DNA of 64,000 bases from Roseibium marinum. Lineage in GTDB: Bacteria; Pseudomonadota; Alphaproteobacteria; Rhizobiales; Stappiaceae. Made by a program: the position numbers and the translations under genes. The notes under the pieces were generated by a model, which was not told the DNA's origin, searched no databases, and saw only the letters and a program-made list of their open reading frames with translations. Shown here piece after piece: positions 36,029 to 44,289 of this stretch (position 1 is its first letter; every line of letters begins with the position of its first letter). The stretch is taken from NCBI RefSeq assembly GCF_002906165.1, contig NZ_PPCN01000010.1, forward strand, positions 1 to 64,000. The letters are read 5' to 3'.

Positions 36029-36063
36029 GGCGGTGAGGCGGGCATTGTGCCCGCCTCACCGCC
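36029..36063 (+). terminator. Strong hairpin after ilvD
   Basis: GGCGGTGAGGCGGGC (36029-36043), loop ATTGT, GCCCGCCTCACCGCC (36049-36063) is a perfect 15-bp stem only 16 nt after the ilvD stop. No T-run follows, but a stem of this strength at this place is most likely a terminator or a 3'-end barrier. Confidence 0.75.
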
Positions 36064-36444
36064 GACAAAGGCTCGCTCTTGCCGGTCGTGATCCCGGATT
36101 TTTGCTGCGCTGCGTCCTCTATGACGATCTGAAGGTTTGCCGACTGTCTGGGGCGGGCCGGAAAACCTGCGGGTCCGGACAAACGGGCGCTCTTCCCCCT
36201 GATGAATTATTGAGCGGGCGGAATTGCCGCAACATGTCATATTAGGCATCGATTTCCGTGAGATGACCAATGTTTTTCAAATAAAATCAATTAATTATCG
36301 GATTGTAAGGCGGAATTGGACGTCGTGACCGGCTGCCGAGGAATTAGGCGGATCTAGTTCGATGAAAACATTGTCAATTTTGGCAAGACAGAATTAACCT
36401 CTGCACGAAATCATACCCCTGTTTCGTATTTGCAGGACAATTGT
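36064..36444. other. Leader and promoter stretch of the Amt fusion gene
   Basis: This is 381 bp without a gene. The first half is GC-rich; the second half (about 36265-36444) is AT-rich and presumably holds the promoter. I looked for a sigma-54 -24/-12 element and found none that fits; TTGGCAAGACAGAATT at 36378-36393 is not a match. CAGGAC at 36433-36438 is the likely ribosome binding site. Confidence 0.4.
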
Positions 36445-39400
36445 ATGATGATGCGGTCGGTTATCGCTGGAACCGTTTTTGGCGTTGCGGGATTACTCGC
36501 TGGAACGGTTCAGGCGACTGAATACGTACATGCCGTGTCCGTTCAAAAAAACCTCGACATGGTCTGGGTGCTGTTCGCGGCAGGGCTGGTGCTGCTGATG
36601 CAGGTTGGCTTCATGCTGCTCGAAGCCGGCCTTGTGCGCTCCAAGAATTCGATCAACGTTGCCCAGAAAAACCTGCTGGATCTGGCCGTATCCGTTCTGA
36701 TTTTCGCGTTTTTCGGATTTTCCTTCGCTTTCGGCGCCGGAGGGAACTGGTTCGCCGGTTTCGATACGCGCCTTTTCGGGCTTTCCGGCCTCGACCCCTG
36801 GGAACTGACCGTCTTTGCATTTCAGGTGATGTTCTGCGGAACCGCGGCAACCATCATTTCCGGTGCGGTTGCCGAGCGCATGCGTTTGTCGGCCTATATC
36901 GGGTGTTCGGTTCTCACCGCGGGCCTGATCTATCCGGTCTTCGCGCATTGGGCATGGGGCACCGCCCTTTATTCCGACGCCGTGGCTATTTTGGGCAATG
37001 CCGGATTTGTGGATTTTGCGGGCTCGACCGTCGTGCACGGCACCGGCGCCTGGATCGCGCTCGCCGCCTGTACCCTGCTCGGACCGAGGATCGGCCGGTT
37101 CAGCAAGGATGGCAAACCGGTCCGCATTCAGGGGCACAGCGCGGTTCTGGCGACGTCCGGTGCCCTGATCCTGTTTGTCGGCTGGCTGGGGTTCAACGGC
37201 GGCTCCACGCTCGCCGCCTCCTGGGACGTGCCGGGAATTCTGGCCAATACAGTGCTCGCCGCGGCGGCGGGGACGGCTGTCGGCTATTTTCTCGGCCGCC
37301 GGAAAGACAAGTTCATTCTGCCTGAAAATTCGATCTCCGGATTGCTGGGCGGTCTGGTGGCCATCACGGCGGGGTGCCACATTCTGACCCCGGCGGGCGC
37401 AATGATCGTCGGCGGCCTTGGCGGTGCCGTCGCGATCCTCGGTGCTGTATTCCTGGAACGCACACTGAAGATCGACGATCCGGTCGGAGCCATCAGCGTT
37501 CACGGATTTTCCGGTGTGGTCGGCACGCTGGCACTCGCCCTGCTGGCTCCGGTGGAACTTCTGCCGCTTGGCGCCAGGTTGCCGCAATTGGCTATTCAGC
37601 TCGGTGGCGTGATTGCCTGTTTCGTCTGGTGTTTCGGTGCCGGCTGGCTTCTGCTGTCGGGTCTCAACCGGCTGCAGCCGATGAGACTGGATGCCGCCAG
37701 CGAGGATCTTGGTCTGAATGAAGCCGAACACGGCACCCGTCTCGGGATCGGCCATGTGGAAGACGCGCTCGATCGCCTGATTGCCGGCAAGGCGGACCTT
37801 TCCATGCGGCTCGACATTTCCAAGGGCGACGATTCAGAGCGCCTGACACGTCTGTTCAATGCGCTTATGGACACGGTCCAGAACGAGGAGCAGGCGCAGA
37901 ACCGCGTTGCCGACGCTCAGCGGACCCGGGAGGAGGCGGAACGGCTTTCGGCGCTCGCCAATGCCACTTTCGATGCCATCGTGATTTCCGTCGACGGGCG
38001 CATACTCGACGGCAACAAGACTTTCGAGGAACTCATCGGCTACGGGATCGACGAACTCGAAATGCGCGGCCTGTACGAGTTCGTTGACAACGAACTGGCC
38101 GGCACTCTTGAAGAGCATCTGATCCGGGCCGAAAAAGAGCCGAGGGAAGTGACCCTCATCAACAGGGACGGCGGGCGTGTTCCCGTTGAAATCCGCACAC
38201 GTGTCATCTCCTATCGCGGCATCCCGACCCGGGTTTCCGCGCTTGTGGATCTGCGCGAACGGAAGAAGGCGGAAGCGCAGATCCTTCATCTGGCCCAGCA
38301 CGACCCGCTCACCGACCTGCCGAACCGGGCCGTCTTCAACGCCGAACTGAAACAGGTGATGGAAAAATGTGCGCGGAGCGGCCACACGGCGGCGCTTCTG
38401 CTGGTCGATCTTGACAGGTTCAAGGACATCAACGATCTGCATGGCCATCCGGTCGGTGACACCGTCATCAGGATCACCGCGGATCGTCTGAGAAAATACT
38501 GCCGCAGTTGCGATACGGTGTCCCGGCTGGGTGGCGACGAATTTGCGATCATCCAGAACAGGGTACAATTCACCAATCAGGCGGAAGACATGGCTCTGCG
38601 GCTTGTTCAGGCGCTGTCCGAACCTGTTGATTGCGGTCTGGGACTTGTTCTCAAACCGACCGCCAGCATCGGCGTTGCCTTGTTGAAGGGCGGAGATGAC
38701 GCGGATCAGGTTATCTCCAACGCCGACATCGCCCTTTACAATGCCAAGAACAGGGGCCGCAATACCTATTGCCTGTTCCTGTCCGGTATGGGCGATGAGG
38801 TCCGGCAGCGCCGGGCGCTGGAAAAGGATTTGAGCGCGGCGCTCTCCGAGGACCAGTTCGAACTGTATTTCCAACCGCGCATGAACCTTTCCACGTGCAG
38901 GATCGAAAGTTACGAGGCGCTCATCCGCTGGCATCACCCCGAGCAGGGTCTGATCAATCCGGCCGAATTTATTCCGGTTGCGGAAGCATCCGGCCAGATC
39001 GTGGCGATCGGAAAATACGTCCTGGCGGAAGCGTTGCGTGTTGCATCGACAACGATCCTGTCGTCGAATATCAGTCTCAACGTCAGCCCGGTTCAGTTCC
39101 GCGACAGGGATTTTGTCGATGACGTTCAGCGTGCCATCGCCAATTCCGGCATTCCGGCTGAGCGGATCGAACTCGAGATCACCGAAACTACGCTGATTGA
39201 AGACGATGCCAGAGCGCTTGCAATTTTGACGCGGCTCAAGGAAATCGGTGTGAAGATCGCACTGGACGATTTCGGAGTGGGGTATTCCTCGCTGAGCTAT
39301 CTGAGCCGGTTTCCCTTCGATTGCATCAAGATTGACCGCTCCTTCGTGCATGAGGCACGGCGCAACTACGGGTCGCTCGCAATCATCGAAACGGTGGTGC

Positions 39401-39639
39401 GTCTCGGCAAGGCGCTCAACATGCGCGTCGTCGCAGAGGGCGTGGAAGACACCGAAAAGCTCCTGCTGTTGGCGCAGCGCGGCTGTCACGAAGTACAGGG
39501 CTTCCTGATCGGCAGGCCGGCGCCGGTCAACAGGCTGGTCAGGGAGATTCCGGTCGAGGTGCAGGAAGCTCTGGACACACAGAAATTCGGCGGGCTGCAG
39601 ATCTTCGAGGCGGAAACGCCCAAGGATTTGGCGAGTTGA
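36445..39639 (+). CDS. Ammonium transporter (Amt) fused to PAS-GGDEF-EAL domains
   Basis: A 1064-residue fusion. After a signal-like segment, residues about 35-410 are a full Amt/Rh channel: the Phe gate region (FCGTAATIISGAVAERMR), FVGWLGFNGGS, and both pore histidines, His198 (VVHGTG) and His353 (SVHGFSG). A linker helix (about 430-500) leads to a PAS domain (503-605), a GGDEF domain with intact GGDEF at 696-700 and an inhibitory RxxD site (687-690) at the correct five-residue distance, and an EAL domain with EAL at 824-826, NVSP, ELEITET, DDFGVGYSS and VAEGVED. Both cyclase and phosphodiesterase activities look possible. The likely role is ammonium sensing or transport coupled to c-di-GMP turnover. 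The start is the first of three consecutive ATGs. No glnK lies beside it. Confidence 0.93.
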   Translation: MMMRSVIAGTVFGVAGLLAGTVQATEYVHAVSVQKNLDMVWVLFAAGLVLLMQVGFMLLEAGLVRSKNSINVAQKNLLDLAVSVLIFAFFGFSFAFGAGGNWFAGFDTRLFGLSGLDPWELTVFAFQVMFCGTAATIISGAVAERMRLSAYIGCSVLTAGLIYPVFAHWAWGTALYSDAVAILGNAGFVDFAGSTVVHGTGAWIALAACTLLGPRIGRFSKDGKPVRIQGHSAVLATSGALILFVGWLGFNGGSTLAASWDVPGILANTVLAAAAGTAVGYFLGRRKDKFILPENSISGLLGGLVAITAGCHILTPAGAMIVGGLGGAVAILGAVFLERTLKIDDPVGAISVHGFSGVVGTLALALLAPVELLPLGARLPQLAIQLGGVIACFVWCFGAGWLLLSGLNRLQPMRLDAASEDLGLNEAEHGTRLGIGHVEDALDRLIAGKADLSMRLDISKGDDSERLTRLFNALMDTVQNEEQAQNRVADAQRTREEAERLSALANATFDAIVISVDGRILDGNKTFEELIGYGIDELEMRGLYEFVDNELAGTLEEHLIRAEKEPREVTLINRDGGRVPVEIRTRVISYRGIPTRVSALVDLRERKKAEAQILHLAQHDPLTDLPNRAVFNAELKQVMEKCARSGHTAALLLVDLDRFKDINDLHGHPVGDTVIRITADRLRKYCRSCDTVSRLGGDEFAIIQNRVQFTNQAEDMALRLVQALSEPVDCGLGLVLKPTASIGVALLKGGDDADQVISNADIALYNAKNRGRNTYCLFLSGMGDEVRQRRALEKDLSAALSEDQFELYFQPRMNLSTCRIESYEALIRWHHPEQGLINPAEFIPVAEASGQIVAIGKYVLAEALRVASTTILSSNISLNVSPVQFRDRDFVDDVQRAIANSGIPAERIELEITETTLIEDDARALAILTRLKEIGVKIALDDFGVGYSSLSYLSRFPFDCIKIDRSFVHEARRNYGSLAIIETVVRLGKALNMRVVAEGVEDTEKLLLLAQRGCHEVQGFLIGRPAPVNRLVREIPVEVQEALDTQKFGGLQIFEAETPKDLAS

Positions 39640-39682
39640 TATTCGCTGCGTTCGCGTTTCGAGCGCTGCATTGTTTCGCCAA

Positions 39683-40621
39683 TCAGTTCAGCTGTGTTTC
39701 CGAAACCGGGATCAACATGGTCCGGCTCAGCAGTTCATCCGGATCCTGAATTTCCGGGACCTGGTTGCAGTCCGAGGTGTCCGGCCGGTCTTCCGATCCG
39801 GTTTCCTTCAAGCCGGCGCAAATCGGAATTGCGGCCTGGCGGGTGCCCTTCACGGCGGCGGTTATGACGTCGAACAGCGACCCGTCTGTCTCCAGCAAGG
39901 CCAGCGCCAGATGTTTGGCGAAGAGCGAGATCGTCCGGTCTGCGGAATAGTTCGCAAGCTGGCCGGCGCCGGAGGAGGAGACGAGAGCCTCGGGCCGGTC
40001 CTTGAAGTCGACGGAATGCCGGTCCAGCAAGTGCGGATTGACCGCGTGCGAATTGTTCGTGTCGAGAATGAGAATGACTTCCGCGGCAGGGATCGTATGG
40101 ATCATCGCGGCAAAGGCCGAAGCGGAGATCCAGGTTCCCTCGCTGATCGCCTGACCGGCCGTTTCCGGCTTCTGCCCGGCCCAGAGTTCAAGGACATACC
40201 CGGACTGGTCCGTCGCTGGGTCCGTGTCGTCCTTGCCGAGGGGAAGATTGGCATAGATGATGAGCCGGTCGGACGGTCCGAGCCGGTTTGCAAGTTCGGT
40301 CGCCTTGCGCTTGAGAGCGGCGGCGCTCGCCCCTTCGTTGACAAGGAGATGTGTATTGTCGAGCCCGGCATCGACCCTGGGCGCCAGCGACGTCACCACT
40401 TTTTCCAGGCTGTGCCTGCAAATCTCCAGAGACTGAGGATTCCAGACAGGGCAATTGCCAATTCCCAGAATGTGGTTCTCAAGATGGGCTGTCTCCTGGG
40501 CCAGTGGAGAAAAGGGCCAAAGCAAAGCGGCAACCATCAGCCCCGCAAAGGCTATGACGCGGAACCGCTGTCCTTGCCACCGCGCAACCTGTGTGCGGGT
40601 CCATTGCGCGTTTGCGCTCAT
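39683..40621 (-). CDS. Exported caspase-like protein without catalytic residues (pseudo-caspase)
   Basis: A 312-residue protein with an N-terminal membrane/signal segment (FRVIAFAGLMVAALLWPFSPLAQ). The mature part follows the caspase (C14) fold: LGIGNCPVW, THLLVNEGASAAALKRKATELANRL, LIIYANLPLG at 120-129, VILILDTNNSHA at 182-193 and SSSGAGQLANYSADRTISLF. Active members have a His-Gly after the first of these strands and a Cys after the Asp of the second. Here the His position is in NLPLG and the Cys position is Asn, so both catalytic residues are missing and the protein is probably a binding or regulatory pseudo-protease. It is convergent with the Amt fusion gene (43 nt). Confidence 0.65.
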   Translation of the reverse strand: MSANAQWTRTQVARWQGQRFRVIAFAGLMVAALLWPFSPLAQETAHLENHILGIGNCPVWNPQSLEICRHSLEKVVTSLAPRVDAGLDNTHLLVNEGASAAALKRKATELANRLGPSDRLIIYANLPLGKDDTDPATDQSGYVLELWAGQKPETAGQAISEGTWISASAFAAMIHTIPAAEVILILDTNNSHAVNPHLLDRHSVDFKDRPEALVSSSGAGQLANYSADRTISLFAKHLALALLETDGSLFDVITAAVKGTRQAAIPICAGLKETGSEDRPDTSDCNQVPEIQDPDELLSRTMLIPVSETQLN

Positions 40622-41021
40622 CCTGTCTCCCCGGGGTCGTGTTCTTTGAAGTCGTGTCCCGCTTGCAGGATCCGCCTACATTATTATTTGCCCCCTGAAG
40701 CCCGGTTAAATGCAGCCTCGAGATTCCATAGAACTCTGAGGTGAATTGTTAATCAACAATATTTTCCATGAACATGGTTTTGTGATGTCGTCGGGATTGA
40801 AAGACAGCACGAAAAGTCACGAACTCTGGATTTGATCTGTCAGTTTGGAGGTAAAGTGCGTTCGGATCATGAGTTGCGTCAGGTAACTCTGGTGTTCTGG
40901 CCGTTTGGCTGGATGGGTTTTCCGGCAAATGACGGGAAAGCCCATTGATGACACCGAATGTTATGCGTCGCCCGAAACGAGAAGACCGCGCCCTGAAGGC
41001 GCGGCCACTCTCGATGGTTTA
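40622..41021. other. Spacer between the pseudo-caspase and repeat-protein genes
   Basis: This 400-bp stretch has no convincing gene. It contains an AT-rich segment (about 40735-40800) that may be the promoter of the pseudo-caspase gene. Near its end there is a 7-bp stem, CCGCGCC/GGCGCGG (40986-40992 and 40998-41004), which in the minus direction lies just after the stop of the repeat-protein gene and may act as its terminator. Confidence 0.4.
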
Positions 41022-41405
41022 TCAGGAATCGTCGGTATCGATCATCGGCTGATTGGTCGGCTCGTCACCGCTCAGATCGCCGTAGATTTTCCTGGTACCG
41101 TCAGCGGGAAGGTCATCGGAGGCGTCCATTTGAGCCTCCGCATTGGTTTGCGCCTGCTGCTTGAGCGTCAAAGGCTCTTCACCGTTCAGGTCGCCAACCA
41201 TATCCTTGGTCCCGTCCAGGGGCAGGTCATTGGAACTGTCGGCCTGTGCTTCGATATTCGCGGAGGCCTGTGCAGCCGGCTTCAACGGTTCTTCACCGTT
41301 GGCATCGCCATTGAAGACGCCTTCAGCCTGTACGGATCCGACGAGCGCGGTCGAAACAAAAAGAGCGCTGAGGACCGGGGTCATGGTTTTCTTGAAAGAA
41401 AGCAT
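41022..41405 (-). CDS. Small acidic exported protein with 38-residue repeats
   Basis: A 127-residue protein. The signal peptide (MTPVLSALFVSTALVGSVQA) is followed by two repeats of about 38 residues and a third partial one. Each begins GD-x-(N/S)-G-(E/D)-EP, at about residues 33, 71 and 109, and continues with a Gln/Ala-rich helix-like part (QAQTNAEAQMDAS) and DLPxDGT. The mature protein is strongly acidic and lacks Cys. I do not recognise a family. The regular GDxNGEEP turns could bind Ca2+ or other cations, but no full EF-hand loop is present. It appears monocistronic; the spacer upstream to trpE(G) is about 294 bp. Confidence 0.65.
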   Translation of the reverse strand: MLSFKKTMTPVLSALFVSTALVGSVQAEGVFNGDANGEEPLKPAAQASANIEAQADSSNDLPLDGTKDMVGDLNGEEPLTLKQQAQTNAEAQMDASDDLPADGTRKIYGDLSGDEPTNQPMIDTDDS

Positions 41406-41699
41406 ATGTTTTCTCCTTGGTTTGTTTGAACGCCGCCTGCCGGACGTTGCCTGTCTGGCAGCCTCGGTGGCGTTCGGGGAGAAAATGCAGTCACTTGCCA
41501 GGACGTTCCGAAATTTCCGGTCACAAAAATTTCAGCCGGCCGGGCTTCAAGTTAACGGAACGGATTCGACTGGAAAGCATCCGCGCCCAGGCGATGGGGC
41601 CGGTCGGTGGATGCGGCAAGCCCCGCGTTGATCCGGACGCCGCGACGTGGTGTCGTCGGGCTTTCAACGCTTCAACTGGGATGTCATTTCATCCTCAGT

Positions 41700-43880
41700 T
41701 CAGATAGCCTCCGCCATCCGATTGGCTGAAACCAGCCGGGACACGACATTCTCGATGATCTTGTGGCCCGCTTCCTTGTCGAGAGACATGATCGACTCGG
41801 GATGAAATTGCACGGCCGCGATCGCTTCCTTCTGGTGTTCGATCGCCATCACCACGCCATCCTCGGTTTCGGCTGTCACGCGGAGGTCGGCGGGCAGCGT
41901 GTCGCGCTTCGCATGGAGCGAATGGTAGCGGCCGACCACCACAGGCGCTTGCAGTCCCTCGAAAAGAACTGAGTTGCCGGTGATGCTGATGGGCGAGGGT
42001 TTGCCGTGCACCGGTACGTCTAGCTGGCCGAGTTCGGCGCCGAAATATTCCGACAGCGCCTGCAGGCCGAGGCAGACACCGAAGATCGGCAGCGCGCGCG
42101 CGCGGGCTCTTCCGATGGTCGCCGCGCAATCGAAGTCCTTCGGTTTTCCGGGGCCGGGCGACAGCACGACCAGATCCGGATTGACGTCATGGAAGACATG
42201 GTCGGCCACGGGTGTCCGGTAGGTGACCACATCCGCGCCGGTCTGCCGGAAGTAATTGGCAAGCGTGTGCACGAAGCTGTCTTCATGGTCGACCAGAAGG
42301 ATCTTCATGCCTTTGCCGGGTTTGCGCTCTACCTGTTTCTCAAGCGCCTTGGTGGCCAGACCGGCTTCGCGCACGGCTGCGCGCATGGCTTCGGCCTTGA
42401 GTTCGGTTTCCGCTTCCTCGTCTTCCGGGACGCTGTCGTAGAGCAGCGTCGCACCGGCGCGGATCTGCGCCGTACCGTCCTTGATGCGCACGGTTCTGAG
42501 TGTCAGGCCGGTATTCATGTCGCCGTTGAAGAGAACAGCGCCGATCGCCCCGCCATACCAGGCGCGGGGAGACTTTTCATGATCCTCGATGAACTGCATT
42601 GCCCAGCGTTTCGGTGCGCCGGTGACGGTCACCGCCCAGGTGTGCGACAGGAACGCGTCGAGCGCATCCATGTCCTCGCGCAGGATGCCCTCGATATGGT
42701 CCACGGTGTGGATCAGCCGGGAATACATCTCGATCTGGCGGCGGCCGATGACCTTGACCGAGCCCGGCACGCACACCCGGCTCTTGTCGTTGCGGTCGAC
42801 GTCCGAGCACATGGTCAGTTCCGCTTCGTCCTTGGCCGAGTTCAGGAGCTTGCGGATCTGCGCCTCATCCTCGATGGCGTTCTTGCCGCGGCGGATGGTG
42901 CCGGATATCGGACAGGTTTCCACCCGCCGTCCACCGGTCACCCGCACATACATTTCCGGTGACGCGCCGACGAGATATTCACTGTTGCCGAGATTGAAGA
43001 AGAAGGAATAGGGCGAGGGGTTGATCTGCGACAGGCGCCGGCAAACCGCGGAAGGCGGGTTGGCGCAGGGCTCATTGAAGGTCTGGCCCGGAACGACTTC
43101 AAACAGATCGCCGCGGCGGAAATAGTCCTTGGCCTTCTCTACCAGCCTTGCATATTCCCCCGGCTCATGGTCGCCCCGGCCCGGATCCCCGTTGGCCGGC
43201 GCGTAGGGATGGCTCTCGCCTGTCCGGTCCAGCCCTCTTGTGGTCTTGCCGTTGACGACAAAATCATATTCCAGCACATAGGCGCGCTTGCCGTGGTGAT
43301 CGACGATCAGGATTTCGTCCGGCAGGAACAGCACCACGTCACGCTGATCGTCGGGCCGCTGCAGTTTCAGATCGATCTGTTCGAACTGAAAGGCGACATC
43401 ATAACCGAAAGTGCCGTAGAGCCCGAGCTGGTCGTCGCCGCAGGCGAACAGATCCTTCAGCGCCCGGATAATGGAGAAGGTCGAGGGTTGGCGGGACCGC
43501 TCTTCCTCGTTGAAGAGCCGGTCCGGCTTCTTGACCGTCAGATTGATCCGCGTCTCCGAAGCCTCAAAGGTTTCGACGTGTTCATGCGACTTCAATGCCG
43601 CGACGAGGGCGGGCAGAAGGATCTTGCCGCGATCGTTCAGCGTGCGGATCTCCACCCGCCGGTCGGCCGCTTCCAGCACCAGCGGCGGATTGACGATGGC
43701 CATGTCCCAGCGCGTGTACCGTCCGGGATATTCATAGGACGAGGCCAGGACCGCGCCGAGCTCCCCGTCCAGCCGGTCGATCCATTCGGACGTTCCAGTC
43801 TCATAGTCGGAAGGGCGTGACGTGCGCAGGATGGTGATCCCGCCATTCGTTTCAAAGGTCTGGTCTGCCAGCACCGGCAT
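41700..43880 (-). CDS. trpE(G): Anthranilate synthase, fused TrpE-TrpG
   Basis: A 726-residue fusion of both anthranilate synthase components, as in rhizobia and Azospirillum. The N-terminal TrpE part (about 1-515) has [57 protein letters not shown] and [15 protein letters not shown]. The C-terminal glutamine amidotransferase (about 525-726) has [14 protein letters not shown], the Cys nucleophile in [15 protein letters not shown] and the His-Glu pair in [11 protein letters not shown]. It makes anthranilate from chorismate and glutamine. Expression is controlled by the Trp leader and attenuator just upstream (43921-44064). Feedback inhibition by Trp is expected from family knowledge. Confidence 0.96.
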   Translation of the reverse strand: MPVLADQTFETNGGITILRTSRPSDYETGTSEWIDRLDGELGAVLASSYEYPGRYTRWDMAIVNPPLVLEAADRRVEIRTLNDRGKILLPALVAALKSHEHVETFEASETRINLTVKKPDRLFNEEERSRQPSTFSIIRALKDLFACGDDQLGLYGTFGYDVAFQFEQIDLKLQRPDDQRDVVLFLPDEILIVDHHGKRAYVLEYDFVVNGKTTRGLDRTGESHPYAPANGDPGRGDHEPGEYARLVEKAKDYFRRGDLFEVVPGQTFNEPCANPPSAVCRRLSQINPSPYSFFFNLGNSEYLVGASPEMYVRVTGGRRVETCPISGTIRRGKNAIEDEAQIRKLLNSAKDEAELTMCSDVDRNDKSRVCVPGSVKVIGRRQIEMYSRLIHTVDHIEGILREDMDALDAFLSHTWAVTVTGAPKRWAMQFIEDHEKSPRAWYGGAIGAVLFNGDMNTGLTLRTVRIKDGTAQIRAGATLLYDSVPEDEEAETELKAEAMRAAVREAGLATKALEKQVERKPGKGMKILLVDHEDSFVHTLANYFRQTGADVVTYRTPVADHVFHDVNPDLVVLSPGPGKPKDFDCAATIGRARARALPIFGVCLGLQALSEYFGAELGQLDVPVHGKPSPISITGNSVLFEGLQAPVVVGRYHSLHAKRDTLPADLRVTAETEDGVVMAIEHQKEAIAAVQFHPESIMSLDKEAGHKIIENVVSRLVSANRMAEAI

Positions 43881-43920
43881 GATTCTTCTGATCCCGTTCT
43901 GGTGGCTGCCTGGAAATGCC

Positions 43921-44017
43921 GGCGGCCTTATAAAGCACCAAGGCCGCCAGCGGTATTCCGCGGCGGCCTTTGGTTTGATCTATGATCCGTTCAGAGCATG
44001 ACTGATCGCTGGCCGCC
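43921..44017 (-). promoter_or_regulatory. Transcription attenuator of trpE(G)
   Basis: Four complementary segments follow the leader peptide on the minus strand: 1, GGCGGCC (44017-44011); 2, AAGGCCGCC (43970-43962); 3, GGCGGCCTT (43948-43940); 4, AAGGCCGCC (43929-43921). Pairings 1:2, 2:3 and 3:4 are mutually exclusive. The 2:3 antiterminator gains a further GCGG/CCGC pair. The 3:4 terminator has a perfect 9-bp stem and a 10-base loop, but only ATTT within GGCATTTCC follows it, so the U-run is weak. Segment 1 starts inside the leader stop codon, as the ribosome-stalling model needs. Confidence 0.85.
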
Positions 44018-44064
44018 TATTTCGCGCCGCGCCACCACCATGCTGCTTTCAAAATCGTTTTCAT
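44017..44064 (-). CDS. trpL: Trp leader peptide
   Basis: A 15-residue leader peptide, MKTILKAAWWWRGAK, with three consecutive Trp codons (44040-44032) and a TAG stop that overlaps the first attenuator segment. It is the counterpart of the Trp-rich leader peptide of Sinorhizobium meliloti trpL, which also has three Trp in a row. Stalling at the Trp codons would favour the 2:3 antiterminator and let transcription enter trpE(G). There is no Shine-Dalgarno sequence before the ATG. This fits the promoter placed so that transcription starts at the A of the ATG, giving a leaderless message. In S. meliloti the released leader RNA and the peptide are reported to act in trans; whether that holds here is unknown. 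Confidence 0.88.
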   Translation of the reverse strand: MKTILKAAWWWRGAK

Positions 44065-44071
44065 GAAAAAA

Positions 44072-44100
44072 GGGATATCGGAAGGAGAGGGGGATGGCAA
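44072..44100 (-). promoter_or_regulatory. Promoter of trpL-trpE(G), placed for leaderless transcription
   Basis: On the minus strand TTGCCA (44100-44095) and TATCCC (44077-44072) are separated by exactly 17 bp and resemble the sigma-70 -35 and -10 elements. Seven bases (TTTTTTC) then separate the -10 element from the A of the trpL start codon at 44064, which is the normal distance to a transcription start. Confidence 0.65.
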
Positions 44101-44289
44101 TGGGCATCTGTCGGCAAAGTGTCGGCAACCGGAGCTTTCAATGAGCGGTTCCGGTCCCCTGGTCGGAATTACGGAGTGCCTGCCGCAATCTTACAGTCCT
44201 TCCACCTCAATTTGCCCTTGCCGCCTTGACCCCCGATCCGCGATGCTGTTGTTGCGGTGCAGCGGCGGACAGACGGCAGTGAGGGGCAC

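Noticed and set aside
36370-36400. Possible sigma-54 promoter before the Amt fusion gene
   Set aside because: TTGGCAAGACAGAATT lacks the GC element at the required spacing from TGGC, so the match fails.
37834-39489. Minus-strand open frame of 551 codons opposite the Amt fusion gene
   Set aside because: It is fully covered by the GGDEF-EAL coding sequence and has no recognisable motif.
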